Shown here in pieces: positions 15,668-24,868 of a DNA stretch of 64,000 nt. The notes under the pieces are model-generated. The model was not told where the DNA came from and searched no databases. It was given only the letters and a program-made list of their open reading frames with translations. Each line of letters opens with the position of its first letter. Positions within the stretch are counted from its first letter, which is position 1. A program made the position numbers and the translations under genes. This stretch comes from Erythrobacter sp047872805 (lineage in GTDB: Bacteria > Pseudomonadota > Alphaproteobacteria > Sphingomonadales > Sphingomonadaceae), in NCBI RefSeq assembly GCF_047872805.1, contig NZ_JBLQUK010000004.1, positions 124,001-188,000 on the forward strand, given 5' to 3'.

Positions 15668-17204
15668 CGATCTCCACCGGCTGCGCCAGGATCTGGCCGC
15701 GCATCACCCCTTCGCCCTTGTCCGGATCGGCTGGCTGGGAATGGATAGCATAGACCACGTCCATCCCGTCGATGACATATCCGAACACGGCATAGCCGTT
15801 CTGCCACACAGGCTCGCTTGAGGCTGGATTGGCGTCCAGCCCGGTTTGGTCCTGCAACATGATCGAGAAATCGCCGTTCGCCGTTCCCGGATCGCCCATC
15901 GCCATCGACAGCGCGCCGTGCGTATGGCTGAGACCGGTTTCAGTGGTTGGCTCGTGCGGGATGCCGGGCAGGATGCGCTTGGGATCGAATTGCGTGCCGC
16001 CCTGAATCAGCCCGTTCGGTTGGGGTTCGCGGTTTAGCCGCATGGCGCGGTAGAACACCGTACCGTCGAACCGTCCCTCATCGACATAGCGCAGGAAATT
16101 CGCCGCAGTGATCGGCGCGCGTTCGGTTTCGATCCGCATGGTGATATCGCCGAGCGTGGTTTCCAGCCTCACGTCGACCGTATCGTAATCGACCACCGGC
16201 TCCGGCGCGACGGCCTCCACTGGCCGAACCGGAGCGACCGCTGCCTTGATCTCGAACTTCAACAGCAAGGTGCGCTGGCTCGATGAGAAATTGTTGTCCG
16301 AAACGATATAGAGATAGGTCTTGCCATATTGCTCGCGCAGGGCGAGCCCTTCGAAATTGTCGATGGTGATGCTGGGGTCAAAGGTGGCGATCACTCGCGG
16401 CTCCTCCGCGCGTCGCACCGCGAGGATTGCGGCGTGATTGCCGACCCCCGGCGTGTAGTCGCGCAGCAGGATATAGCAGGCACCATCGCTGGCGCAGGCC
16501 GCGTCGGTTGGCACCGGATTATAGGCGCCGATGGGGGCGGCGACGGCGATGTCGCGGTTCTGACCCCCTTCGATGCCGCGGCAGTTGGGGCGATCCTCGC
16601 CAACGAATTCCCCGCACAGGATCAGCGTGTCGCCCGTCATCACAAGTGTCTCGATCCCGTTGTTATCCGGCCCTGCAGAGACAATGCCCGAAAGGTCGGC
16701 GGGATATGCTTGTGCGGCGGAGGCCAAGTCGGCGGAATAGCGCCAGATACGATGATTTTGCTCGAACGCGATCAGCCAAGATCCGTCCGCCATGCGGGTA
16801 ATCGCCTCGGCATCGGAATCCTCTTTACCTCTGAGCTTGCGCCCGCGTTCATCCAACAGCGGAGCAATCGTGATCGCGGTCAGATCGATCAGCCGGCCTT
16901 CAAATTCGTCGGGCTCCATCGTCAGCCAGCGCCCGTCGTCAATTACGGCGTAAAGGCGCCCGTCATGCCATTCGAGCCCGGAAATCCCGCCAATCTCCGC
17001 CTCGCCCGGTTCGATCACCAGCCCGCCGCGATAGATCAGCTCGCCGATTTCTTCCCTGTCCGGATCAGCCGGGTCGAGCATCACCGGCTGCGTCAGGGGA
17101 AAGATGTCTGCTTGCGCTACAATCGGCGCGGCCGGGGCGAACAGGGCGCCCATGGCAAGGGCGGCGGCAGTGAGGAGGGTTCTGCCCGTGCTTTTCCATG
17201 TCAT
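15639..17204 (-). CDS. Exported phytase-like/esterase-like protein fused to a cyclophilin-type PPIase
   Basis: From ATG 17204 the 521-residue product has a signal peptide (about residues 1-28, ending PAAPIVAQA). A beta-propeller-like phytase-like domain covers about 35-325 (EIGGISGLEWHDGRLYAV, GIETLVMTGDTLILCGE, FEGLALREQYGKTYLYIVSD). A Pro/Val linker follows (VAPVRPVEAVAPEPV). The C-terminal domain is a cyclophilin peptidyl-prolyl isomerase (about 350-515, TLGDITMRIETERAPITAAN, FDGTVFYRAM, NGYAVFGYVIDGMDVV). Sphingomonad genomes usually carry such PPIases as separate proteins, so the fusion is notable. The likely location is the periplasm. It is divergent from the blaI-like gene. Confidence 0.82.
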   Translation of the reverse strand: MTWKSTGRTLLTAAALAMGALFAPAAPIVAQADIFPLTQPVMLDPADPDREEIGELIYRGGLVIEPGEAEIGGISGLEWHDGRLYAVIDDGRWLTMEPDEFEGRLIDLTAITIAPLLDERGRKLRGKEDSDAEAITRMADGSWLIAFEQNHRIWRYSADLASAAQAYPADLSGIVSAGPDNNGIETLVMTGDTLILCGEFVGEDRPNCRGIEGGQNRDIAVAAPIGAYNPVPTDAACASDGACYILLRDYTPGVGNHAAILAVRRAEEPRVIATFDPSITIDNFEGLALREQYGKTYLYIVSDNNFSSSQRTLLLKFEIKAAVAPVRPVEAVAPEPVVDYDTVDVRLETTLGDITMRIETERAPITAANFLRYVDEGRFDGTVFYRAMRLNREPQPNGLIQGGTQFDPKRILPGIPHEPTTETGLSHTHGALSMAMGDPGTANGDFSIMLQDQTGLDANPASSEPVWQNGYAVFGYVIDGMDVVYAIHSQPADPDKGEGVMRGQILAQPVEIVTARRAPAD

Positions 17205-17274
17205 TGGTCCAATGATATCGGCTGCCCGTAGAAGCGCAAGCCGGTGAACGCTCCGTTCATCCAGCGGCAATGTT

Positions 17275-17308
17275 TACAACCGTAATCGTTGTGACTACAG
17301 ACGTAATC
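17275..17308. promoter_or_regulatory. Tandem BlaI-type operators
   Basis: TACAACCGTAATC (17275-17287 region) and TACAGACGTAATC (17296-17308) are direct repeats, 11 of 13 bases identical, spaced 21 bases (two helical turns). Each contains a TACA-N2-CGTA core close to the TACA/TGTA half-sites bound by BlaI/MecI repressors. They lie 19-52 bases before the blaI-like start. Confidence 0.5.
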
Positions 17309-17326
17309 AAGCCAAGGGAGGACAGC

Positions 17327-17752
17327 TTGAGCAAGTCCGAAGAGCCGGGATCGCCAGATCGCCCAGAGCAACGCCCCGATGACCGTCCAGAGCGCATCAG
17401 CGACGCTGAACACGCGGTGATGGAGGTGTTGTGGGACCACGGCACTGCCAGCGCGGCGGATGTCTGCGCGGTGGTTTGCACCAAGCGCGGGTGGAGCCTC
17501 GCCACGGTCAAGACCCTGCTTTCGCGCCTCGTTCAGAAAAGCGCCATTGCCGCGCGTCCCGATGGCCGCCGGTTTCTTTATACGCCGCTGATCGCACGCG
17601 CAGACTATGTCGGCGGAGAATCGCGCCGTCTGGTCAACCGTTTGTTTGGCGGCAATGCAGCCAGTCTGGTTGCGCATCTCGCCGAAACCGAAGCGCTGAG
17701 CGAGGATGATCTCAATGAAATCGCGGCCCTGATGAAGGAGCTACGGCCATGA
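17327..17752 (+). CDS. BlaI/MecI/CopY-family transcriptional repressor
   Basis: TTG 17327 follows GGGAGG at good spacing; the ATG at 17270 would run through the operators. The 141-residue product has an acidic N-terminus and then a winged helix (ISDAEHAVMEVLWDHGTASA, WSLATVKTLLSRLVQK, the wing ARPDGRRFLYTPL). A C-terminal dimerisation and cleavage region follows. In this family a membrane metallopeptidase inactivates the repressor; the next gene, overlapping by 4 bases, encodes one. The targets are probably this operon and possibly the divergent gene. Confidence 0.9.
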   Translation: MSKSEEPGSPDRPEQRPDDRPERISDAEHAVMEVLWDHGTASAADVCAVVCTKRGWSLATVKTLLSRLVQKSAIAARPDGRRFLYTPLIARADYVGGESRRLVNRLFGGNAASLVAHLAETEALSEDDLNEIAALMKELRP

Positions 17753-19494
17753 GCGGGCTTGGCACAGACGGCGCATTGTTGGGCGCATTGCCGCTATATC
17801 TGGCAGAAACGTTGATCTGGACAGGCGTGCTGATCGCCGCCGTGCTGTTCCTGCGCCGCCCGGTCGCGCGCTGGTTCGGGCCGCAAATTGCCTATGCGCT
17901 GTGGGCGATCCCGGCGCTACGGCTGATCCTGCCGCCGCTTGAACTGCCTGCGTGGATGGGTCCTGCCGATGCTGCGGCTACTGCGGCATCTGCATCCGGC
18001 AGCGGCACTGAAACGCAGATTTTGCCGATCCTCGACCCAGCCTTTCCAGTTGCGACACCAGATGGAACTGCGGGTGTAGAGGTGGCGGCGCCGGGGGCAT
18101 CAGCGCCAATTACCCATGGGCTGATGTCTGAGTTGTGGCTGGATGCCGAAACCTTGATCGTTTTTGGCATGGCAGTCTGGCTGACCGGCGCCGCCGTTTT
18201 CCTGTTTCTGCGATTTTCCGCCTATTTCCGGCTGCGCGATGAGTTGCTGACGGATGCGCGCGATGTCGGGCGCGATGTTGGACGCGGCGGATCGGTCCGT
18301 CTGATCGAAACGCCGGGAACCCGTGCGCCGCTGGCGTTTGGAGTGTTCGACAAGGTCATCGCGCTGCCCATCGGTTTCATGGCGCAGCATGATCGGACCG
18401 CGCGCGACCTCGCGCTGGCGCATGAAATGGCGCATCATCGGGCGCGCGATTTGCTGATCAATGTGCTGGTCCAGCCGCTGTTCGCGCTGCATTGGTTCAA
18501 TCCGCTCAGCCGCTATGGCTGGCTGGCGCTGCGCCGCGATCAGGAGGCGGCCTGCGATGCGCGGGTGATTGCCAGCCATCCGGCGGTCCTGCGCGAAGCC
18601 TATGCCAATCTGATCGTCAAATTTGCCGCTGCGCAAGCCGATCCTGCCCCGGATTACGCGCTGGCCGCGCCGATGGCGTGCCCGGTTCTGGGAGAGAAAT
18701 CGATAATCCACCGTTTGAGGAGCCTGAAAATGAACAACACGACCCAAGGCCGCCGCATGGCTGGCCGACTGATGCTGGGCGCAGCGGTGATCGCTCTGCC
18801 GCTGACCGCCTCGATCAGTTACGCCGCCAGCGATGCTGTTGCCGATAATGTTCAGGCACCTGCCGCTCCGCCACCGCCCACTGCGCCAAACGCGCCCGCC
18901 GCTCCCCCCGCTCCGCCAGCGCCGCCGTCGGAATATGAGACTGAGGCGATCATCACCACCGATCCCGACACCGCTGCGGTAGGGGAGGGGACCCGCGAAG
19001 AACATGTTTTTATCTTTCACGCCGACGGGAATGACGAAGTTTCCTCTGCTCCGGCTGCCCCCGGTGATCCCCGAGTTGAACGCTTCGTGATCCGCGATGG
19101 TGAAAATTCTACCGATGAGCACGTCGAAGAAATCATGATCGAAATGCGCCGGGGACTGGCCGAAGCCGACCGCGCGATGGCGGAAATGCCCCAACGTTTG
19201 GAACAGGCGCTGGCCGAAGCGCGCAGCCGACGCGGCGAAGCCAGGGAAGGGCGCACCATCATCGAAATGTCTTGCGACAGGTCCAGCGATGAGGTCGCCA
19301 CGACAACCGAAAACGCCGATGGCACGCGCACGGTGATGCTGTGTCAGACGCGGGTGATGGCGCAAGCTTTGCAAGGTCTGCGTCAGGCGCGCGAAGCAAT
19401 TTCCCGCGCGCGCGATCTTGATGCTGCAACCCGCGGACGGATCCTGCGCGAACTGGATCAGCAGATTGATCAGTGGGAAGATGAGCACGGCTGA
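17749..19494 (+). CDS. BlaR1-like M56 membrane metallopeptidase
   Basis: The 581-residue product has N-terminal membrane helices (LYLAETLIWTGVLIAAVLFL, then VFGMAVWLTGAAVFLFL), a cytoplasmic zinc-protease segment with HEMAHHRARD (HExxH) and the downstream RRDQEAACDARV, and a further helix near residue 340. The C-terminal sensor is not a penicillin-binding domain. It is a Pro-rich linker (APPPPTAPNAPAAPPAPPAP) followed by a charged, helical region with two cysteines (EMSCDRS, VMLCQT). The ligand is therefore probably not a beta-lactam. It presumably cleaves the upstream repressor upon stress. Confidence 0.87.
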   Translation: MSGLGTDGALLGALPLYLAETLIWTGVLIAAVLFLRRPVARWFGPQIAYALWAIPALRLILPPLELPAWMGPADAAATAASASGSGTETQILPILDPAFPVATPDGTAGVEVAAPGASAPITHGLMSELWLDAETLIVFGMAVWLTGAAVFLFLRFSAYFRLRDELLTDARDVGRDVGRGGSVRLIETPGTRAPLAFGVFDKVIALPIGFMAQHDRTARDLALAHEMAHHRARDLLINVLVQPLFALHWFNPLSRYGWLALRRDQEAACDARVIASHPAVLREAYANLIVKFAAAQADPAPDYALAAPMACPVLGEKSIIHRLRSLKMNNTTQGRRMAGRLMLGAAVIALPLTASISYAASDAVADNVQAPAAPPPPTAPNAPAAPPAPPAPPSEYETEAIITTDPDTAAVGEGTREEHVFIFHADGNDEVSSAPAAPGDPRVERFVIRDGENSTDEHVEEIMIEMRRGLAEADRAMAEMPQRLEQALAEARSRRGEAREGRTIIEMSCDRSSDEVATTTENADGTRTVMLCQTRVMAQALQGLRQAREAISRARDLDAATRGRILRELDQQIDQWEDEHG

Positions 19495-19560
19495 TACGCC
19501 GCGCTCTTTTGTCACACGGCACCTGGTTTTCAGCGGTCGTCGAATCCAAGTCCGCGCGCG

Positions 19561-20073
19561 TCAGTTTCTGGGGCGGGCCGGGTATTCGCAGCCGCGCTGC
19601 TTTCCCATCCCTTTCAGAAATCCGCGCCGCACCATGCCCGCTGTGACCGCCAAGTTGAATTGGCGGCGGCGGTCATTCGCACCCGTCACCTCACGCACGA
19701 TGCCGCGAAACGGGATGAATGAGCCGACCACGCTTTGCGCGATGCGCCCCTCGCTGATGCCGCGTTCTGTGTCTCCGGCAATGTCGAAATCCGCGCCCAG
19801 CGCGCTGTCGAGCAAGGCAATCTGCGCGACAATGGCGTTGCAATCGTCCAGTCCGTTGTCGGCATAGGGGTCCTGTGCCGCGAGCACCAGCACCTCGGGC
19901 AGATCGTCGCTGTCGATGTTGAAGTCTTCGAGCGGGGTGCGCGCAACATCCATCGCGTCGGGGTCGTCCTTGATCACTTGCGCCTGAAGCGGCGCGGCAA
20001 GGCAAAGGGCGGCGGCCGTGCAGGCCAGGATGGACCTAACCGGGGTTGAAATAGCTATCGCATACTGTGTCAT
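19561..20073 (-). CDS. Exported hypothetical protein
   Basis: The 170-residue product has a signal peptide (about residues 12-32, ILACTAAALCLAAPLQAQ) and then an acidic domain (NIDSDDLPEVLVLAAQDPYA) with conserved-looking LDDCNAIVAQIALLDSALG and FIPFRGIVREVTGAND. The C-terminus, GFLKGMGKQRGCEYPARP, is basic with one cysteine that could pair with the earlier one. The family is common in sphingomonads by impression but I cannot name it. Its start overlaps the ypfJ stop by 38 bases, so it is translated from the same message. Confidence 0.75.
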   Translation of the reverse strand: MTQYAIAISTPVRSILACTAAALCLAAPLQAQVIKDDPDAMDVARTPLEDFNIDSDDLPEVLVLAAQDPYADNGLDDCNAIVAQIALLDSALGADFDIAGDTERGISEGRIAQSVVGSFIPFRGIVREVTGANDRRRQFNLAVTAGMVRRGFLKGMGKQRGCEYPARPRN

Positions 20074-20902
20074 CTGCGCTCTCCAATCCGCGCCGCAGCG
20101 CGTCCATGCGTTGCTGGCTGGTTCCGTGGGTGAAATTTTCCGGGTTGATGCGTTGCCCCGAACGGCTCATCAAAGTGTCATCGCCGATTGCGCTGGCGGC
20201 GCGCAGACCTTCTTCCATGTCGCCGGCTTCGATCAGGTTGCGGTTCTTGCCCGCCCACACCCCGGCGTAACAATCCGCCTGCAATTCCATCCGCACCTGC
20301 AAGGCATTGCCCTGACGCGGGTTTTGTTGTTGCAGGCTGCGCACCTGATTGGCCAATCCGGTCATGTTCTGGATATGGTGGCCATATTCATGCGCGATCA
20401 CATACAGCCGCGCAAAATCGCCGCCGGTGCCGCTCATCTGAGCGAGCTGATCGTAAAATCCGGTGTCGATATAGATTCCCAGATCCGCTGGGCAGTAAAA
20501 CGGGCCCGCCGCCGAAGTGGCGCTGCCGCAGCCTTGCGTGGCGACGCGGCCATCGCGGTAAAGGTCAAGAAACGGTTCTTCAAACGCAACCCCGGCGCGG
20601 GCGAACTCGGGCGACCATGTTTCATTGAGGCTGGTAAGCGCCGCGCAGGCCTCTGCGGAATAGGGCCCCATATTGCAGACTTGTTGTTCGGTCAGATCGC
20701 CCGTTCCTGCGTCCGGCGCGCTTTGCTGTTGCTGGATTCCGCCCAGCACCGCGACCGTCTGCGCCGGGTCAATGCCGAACGCAACCGCCCCGATCAGCGC
20801 AATGATCAGCGTGCCGCAGCCCACGCCGCCCGCCCGGCGCATCCCGCCGCCGCCACTTGAACGAACCTTGATCTTTGACGTATCAAACGGATTGAGCCGC
20901 AT
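20036..20902 (-). CDS. YpfJ-family neutral zinc metallopeptidase
   Basis: The 288-residue product begins MRLNPFDTSKIKVRSSGGGG, followed by one membrane segment (GCGTLIIALIGAVAFGI) and the family FYCPADLGIYIDTGFYDQL. The zinc site is HEYGHHIQNMTG (HExxH), with a third ligand probably in ELQADCYAGVWA. The C-terminus DALRRGLESADDTVCDSYF is typical. The substrate is unknown; the protease domain faces the periplasm. Confidence 0.92.
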   Translation of the reverse strand: MRLNPFDTSKIKVRSSGGGGMRRAGGVGCGTLIIALIGAVAFGIDPAQTVAVLGGIQQQQSAPDAGTGDLTEQQVCNMGPYSAEACAALTSLNETWSPEFARAGVAFEEPFLDLYRDGRVATQGCGSATSAAGPFYCPADLGIYIDTGFYDQLAQMSGTGGDFARLYVIAHEYGHHIQNMTGLANQVRSLQQQNPRQGNALQVRMELQADCYAGVWAGKNRNLIEAGDMEEGLRAASAIGDDTLMSRSGQRINPENFTHGTSQQRMDALRRGLESADDTVCDSYFNPG

Positions 20903-21041
20903 GCGAATATTCCCCTAAATCGCTGCCATAGGATGCCCGCCGTCTGCGCCAAACCGCGCTATTCGCTGGACACAGGATTTATGCGCGGCAAAAGCTGCGA
21001 CACAGTTTCGGATAGACGTTTCATTGCAAGAGGTGAACCCA

Positions 21042-21794
21042 ATGCTCAAGAAAAAGCGCGCTCTGGTGACGGGGTCGACCTCGGGCATCGGCTTGGCCAT
21101 TGCCCGCGCGCTGCATGCCGAAGGGGCTGAAATTGTCCTCAATGGGCTTGGCGATCCCGATGAGATTGCTGCGCTGACCAACGAAATGAACGCCACCTTC
21201 AACGGTGCAAACTTGCTCGACCCTTCGGCGATTGCTGCGATGATGGAGGAAATTGGGCCAATCGATATCCTTGTGAACAACGCCGGGATGCAGTTCGTGT
21301 CGCCGGTAGAGGATTTCCCCACGGCAAAGTGGGACGCGATCATTGCGCTCAATCTGACCGCACCGTTTCACACGACTCGGCTGGCGGTGCCCGCGATGAA
21401 GCAAAAAGGATGGGGAAGGATCATCAACACTGCGTCGGCCCATTCGCTCACCGCATCGCCGTTCAAAAGCGCCTATAACGCCAGCAAGCACGGGATCGCT
21501 GGCTTTACCAAGACCATCGCGCTCGAACTGGCGCAGACCGGGGTCACGGCGAACTGCATCAGCCCCGGCTATGTCTGGACCCCGCTGATCGAGGGGCAGA
21601 TCCCCGACACAATGGCGGCGCGCGGGCTCACCCGCGAACAGGTCATCAATGACGTGTTGCTCGCCAAACAGCCGACCAAGAAATTCGTCCAGCCCGAAGA
21701 GGTGGGCGCGCTGGCGGTGTTCCTGTGCCGCGAGGAAGCGGGCAATGTCACCGGTGCGAACTGGAGCATCGACGGGGGCTGGACCGCAGAATGA
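21042..21794 (+). CDS. D-3-hydroxybutyrate dehydrogenase
   Basis: ATG 21042 has AGAGGTG upstream. The 250-residue SDR shows TGSTSGIGLAIARAL at the cofactor site, NNAGMQFVSPVEDFP (typical of 3-hydroxybutyrate dehydrogenase), catalytic Ser in TASAHSL and Tyr/Lys in YNASKHGIAG. The C-terminal lid is WTPLIEGQIPDTM. It interconverts 3-hydroxybutyrate and acetoacetate with NAD, linking PHB turnover to acetyl-CoA. Its stop overlaps the M28 peptidase start (ATGA). Confidence 0.88.
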   Translation: MLKKKRALVTGSTSGIGLAIARALHAEGAEIVLNGLGDPDEIAALTNEMNATFNGANLLDPSAIAAMMEEIGPIDILVNNAGMQFVSPVEDFPTAKWDAIIALNLTAPFHTTRLAVPAMKQKGWGRIINTASAHSLTASPFKSAYNASKHGIAGFTKTIALELAQTGVTANCISPGYVWTPLIEGQIPDTMAARGLTREQVINDVLLAKQPTKKFVQPEEVGALAVFLCREEAGNVTGANWSIDGGWTAE

Positions 21795-23308
21795 ACGCAT
21801 TGGGCCGCATCGTCTGCCTGGCCGCCGCCTGCGCCGCGCTATCGGCCTGCGCCAAGGCGCCGCTGGCGGTTGCTCCTGCACCCGAACGGACAGCGATTGC
21901 GGCCAGCCTGATGCGCGATATTGCGGTGCTATCCAGCGACGAATTTGGCGGCAGGATGCCCGGAACTGCGGGAGAGGAGCGGACGGTCGCCTTTCTTATC
22001 AATCACATGCAATCCGCCGGTCTGGTGTCGGGCACCAACGATCCGGGCAGCGCGTGGCGCGCGCCGGTGGAACTCGTCAGCAGCGCGCCGATTGCGGGCG
22101 AAATCGTGTTTGTCGATGGCGATGCACGGCAGCGAATTGAACCCGGCATGGCGGCTGCCTTTACCACTGCGCGGCGGTTGCTGGTTGAAAGCAGCCCGAT
22201 GATTTTCGTCGGGTTCGATTCCAGCGAAGTTGACCCCGAATCCATCGCGGGCAAAGTCGTCGTGATGCTGGGTGAGCCTGGCCAGAGCCCGCAGCGCCGC
22301 GCTGAATTGTTCAACGCCGATCCCGCCGCCATCATCACCGTGGTCGAAGACGAAGCGGCCATCGAAGGAGTGAACCGCGCCTTTGGGCGAGAGCGGCTGA
22401 TCCTTCAAAGCGAAGATGAAAAGCGCCTGACCGCCTTTGTCACGCATTCCGCCATGCGCCTCGCCAATGGCGCGGATCATTGGGATGCTTTGGTCGAGGA
22501 AGCCGCCAAAGACAATTTTTCGCCCGGTCCGCTGCAACCGGCGGTTTCGATCAGCGCAATGTCGAACCGGCGCGAATTTGCCAGCTCCAATGTTTTGGGG
22601 CTGTTGCCTGGCGCGGTTCCGGGATCGGGAGCGGTGTTGTTGCTGGCGCATTGGGACCATCTGGGCGAGTGCGGAAACAGCGATGCTGGCGATGACGAAG
22701 GCACCGAAAATTCCGCAGATCAACCGCGCGACCTGATTTGCAACGGCGCGGTCGACAATGCCAGCGGGATTGCCGTCATGCTCGAATTGACACGGCGGCT
22801 GGCAGCTTCCGGTCCGCATGACCGCGACATCTATGTGCTGGCCACCACCGCCGAGGAATCGGGGCTGCTCGGGGCGAAAGCCTTTGCCGAGGCCCCTCCG
22901 GTTCCGCTCGATACGATTGTCGCGGCGTTCAATTTCGATACTTCCGCGATTGCACCCGCCGGGTCGCCGGTCGGCTTTGTCGGCGAAGGGCGCACGCCGC
23001 TTGATCCCGTGATCCTGGAAATGCTGGCGCAGGCCGGACGCGAACTTGGCGACAAGCAATTTGCCGAGAGTTTCGTGCGCAGGCAGGACGGCTGGGCGTT
23101 GCTTGAAAAAGGCGTGCCGACGGTGTTTCTGTCCACCGCCTTTGGCTCCGAAATCGTGCTCGGCCCCTATCTGGCGCGCGATTATCACCGCCCTTCGGAT
23201 GAAGACGGGCGGATCGAGCTGGGCGGGGCAATCGACGATCTCTTGCTGCATGAGGCATTGGTGCGGCGCTTTGCCAGCACCGCCGCCTATCCGCTGGGCG
23301 ACAAATAG
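21791..23308 (+). CDS. M28-family zinc aminopeptidase, lipoprotein
   Basis: The 505-residue product carries a lipoprotein signal with a good lipobox (LSAC, Cys19). A PA-like insert and then a co-catalytic M28 zinc site follow: LLAHWDHLGE (His), GAVDNASGIAVMLEL (bridging Asp), TTAEESGLLGAKAF (Glu-Glu), FNFDTSA (Asp) and RDYHRPSDE (His). All five ligand regions are present, so it is probably active. It likely trims peptides at the outer membrane. Co-translation with the hydroxybutyrate dehydrogenase is seen, but a functional link is not. Confidence 0.9.
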   Translation: MNALGRIVCLAAACAALSACAKAPLAVAPAPERTAIAASLMRDIAVLSSDEFGGRMPGTAGEERTVAFLINHMQSAGLVSGTNDPGSAWRAPVELVSSAPIAGEIVFVDGDARQRIEPGMAAAFTTARRLLVESSPMIFVGFDSSEVDPESIAGKVVVMLGEPGQSPQRRAELFNADPAAIITVVEDEAAIEGVNRAFGRERLILQSEDEKRLTAFVTHSAMRLANGADHWDALVEEAAKDNFSPGPLQPAVSISAMSNRREFASSNVLGLLPGAVPGSGAVLLLAHWDHLGECGNSDAGDDEGTENSADQPRDLICNGAVDNASGIAVMLELTRRLAASGPHDRDIYVLATTAEESGLLGAKAFAEAPPVPLDTIVAAFNFDTSAIAPAGSPVGFVGEGRTPLDPVILEMLAQAGRELGDKQFAESFVRRQDGWALLEKGVPTVFLSTAFGSEIVLGPYLARDYHRPSDEDGRIELGGAIDDLLLHEALVRRFASTAAYPLGDK

Positions 23309-23404
23309 GTTCCTGCCCTAGCTTTAGCGCAAAACCCGCCCTACAGGGACCTGCACGATTCGCGCTGCCCCGGCGGCGGCAACCCAGACGAAAGCTGCGT
23401 GCAC

Positions 23405-24859
23405 ATGGACATCCCCCTCGGCCTGACATTTGACGACGTTCTGCTCCGCCCGGCAGAAAGCAATGTGCTGCCCAGCATGGCGAACACCCAGACTTATCTG
23501 ACCCGCGATATTGCGCTCAACATTCCGGTCGTTTCGTCTGCCATGGACACTGTGACCGAAGCCGACATGGCCATCGTTATGGCGCAGCTGGGCGGAATTG
23601 GTGTGCTCCACCGCAATCTCGACATTGCGCAGCAATGCGCAGCGGCGCGCGCGGTCAAGCGGTTTGAAAGCGGCATGGTGGTCAATCCGATCACGATCAG
23701 CCCGGATGCGGTGCTGGGCGATGCGCAGGCCTTGATGCAGCAACACCGGATCAGCGGGATTCCCGTCACCGATAGGGACGGCAAACTGCTCGGCATACTC
23801 ACCAACCGCGACGTGCGCTTTGCCGAGAACCCGGCTCAGCCGGTGCGCGAGTTGATGACTACCGAAAATCTGGCCACCGTGCCGCTGGGCACTGGTCAGG
23901 AAGAGGCGCGGCGATTGCTGCATCAACGCCGGATCGAAAAATTGCTGGTGGTGGATGATGATTTTCGCTGCATCGGTCTGATCACGGTCAAGGATATCGA
24001 AAAAGCGGTCAATTATCCCAGCGCGACCAAGGATGTTTCCGGGCGGCTGCGCGTTGCGGCGGCGACCACGGTTGGGGATGCGGGCTTTGCCCGGACCGAG
24101 GCCTTGATCGATGCCGAGGTCGACGTGATTATCATCGACACCGCACACGGCCACAATCTTGAAGTCGCGCGCGCAGTTGAGCGGGCCAAGAAGCTCTCCA
24201 ATTCGGTGCAGATCGTCGCGGGCAATGTCGCCACGCCCGAGGCGACCCGCGCTCTGATCGATGCGGGCGCGGATGCGGTGAAAGTGGGCATTGGTCCGGG
24301 ATCAATCTGCACCACCCGCGTCGTCGCAGGCGTGGGCGTGCCGCAATTGACCGCAGTCATGGAAAGCGCCGCCGAAGCGGCCAAATCGGGCGTCCCGGTG
24401 ATCGCCGATGGCGGACTGCGCACCAGCGGCGATGCGGCCAAGGCATTGGCGGCAGGCGCTTCGTCGGTGATGGTCGGTTCGATGCTGGCCGGGACCGCCG
24501 AAAGCCCCGGCGAAGTGTTCCTGTATCAGGGACGCAGCTACAAAAGCTATCGCGGCATGGGCAGCGTCGGCGCGATGGCGCGCGGCAGCGCCGACCGATA
24601 TTTTCAGCAAGACGTATCTGCCATGAAACTCGTGCCCGAAGGGATCGAGGGTCAGGTGCCGTTCAAGGGCCCGGCGGCCGACGTGATCCATCAACTTGTC
24701 GGCGGGATCAAGGCCGCGATGGGTTACACCGGCTCTGCCACTATCCCCGATTTGCAGAAACGCGCGCAATTTGTGCGGATCACCAATGCGGGCCTTTCCG
24801 AAAGCCATGTGCACGATGTCGCCATCACCCGAGAGGCACCCAATTATCCGACGCGCTAG
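23405..24859 (+). CDS. guaB: GuaB, inosine-5'-monophosphate dehydrogenase
   Basis: GuaB converts IMP to XMP, the committed step to GMP. ATG 23405 gives the family start MDIPLGLTFDDVLLRPAES; GTG 23399 is possible. The 484-residue product has two CBS domains (about 90-200) and the catalytic loop GPGSICTTRVVAGVG with the nucleophile Cys. It also has the glycine-rich IADGGLRTSGDAAKA and the flap YKSYRGMGSVGAM with the usual R-Y pair later. Monocistronic in appearance, with 9 bases to the next gene. Confidence 0.97.
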   Translation: MDIPLGLTFDDVLLRPAESNVLPSMANTQTYLTRDIALNIPVVSSAMDTVTEADMAIVMAQLGGIGVLHRNLDIAQQCAAARAVKRFESGMVVNPITISPDAVLGDAQALMQQHRISGIPVTDRDGKLLGILTNRDVRFAENPAQPVRELMTTENLATVPLGTGQEEARRLLHQRRIEKLLVVDDDFRCIGLITVKDIEKAVNYPSATKDVSGRLRVAAATTVGDAGFARTEALIDAEVDVIIIDTAHGHNLEVARAVERAKKLSNSVQIVAGNVATPEATRALIDAGADAVKVGIGPGSICTTRVVAGVGVPQLTAVMESAAEAAKSGVPVIADGGLRTSGDAAKALAAGASSVMVGSMLAGTAESPGEVFLYQGRSYKSYRGMGSVGAMARGSADRYFQQDVSAMKLVPEGIEGQVPFKGPAADVIHQLVGGIKAAMGYTGSATIPDLQKRAQFVRITNAGLSESHVHDVAITREAPNYPTR

Positions 24860-24868
24860 GGACCAGCA

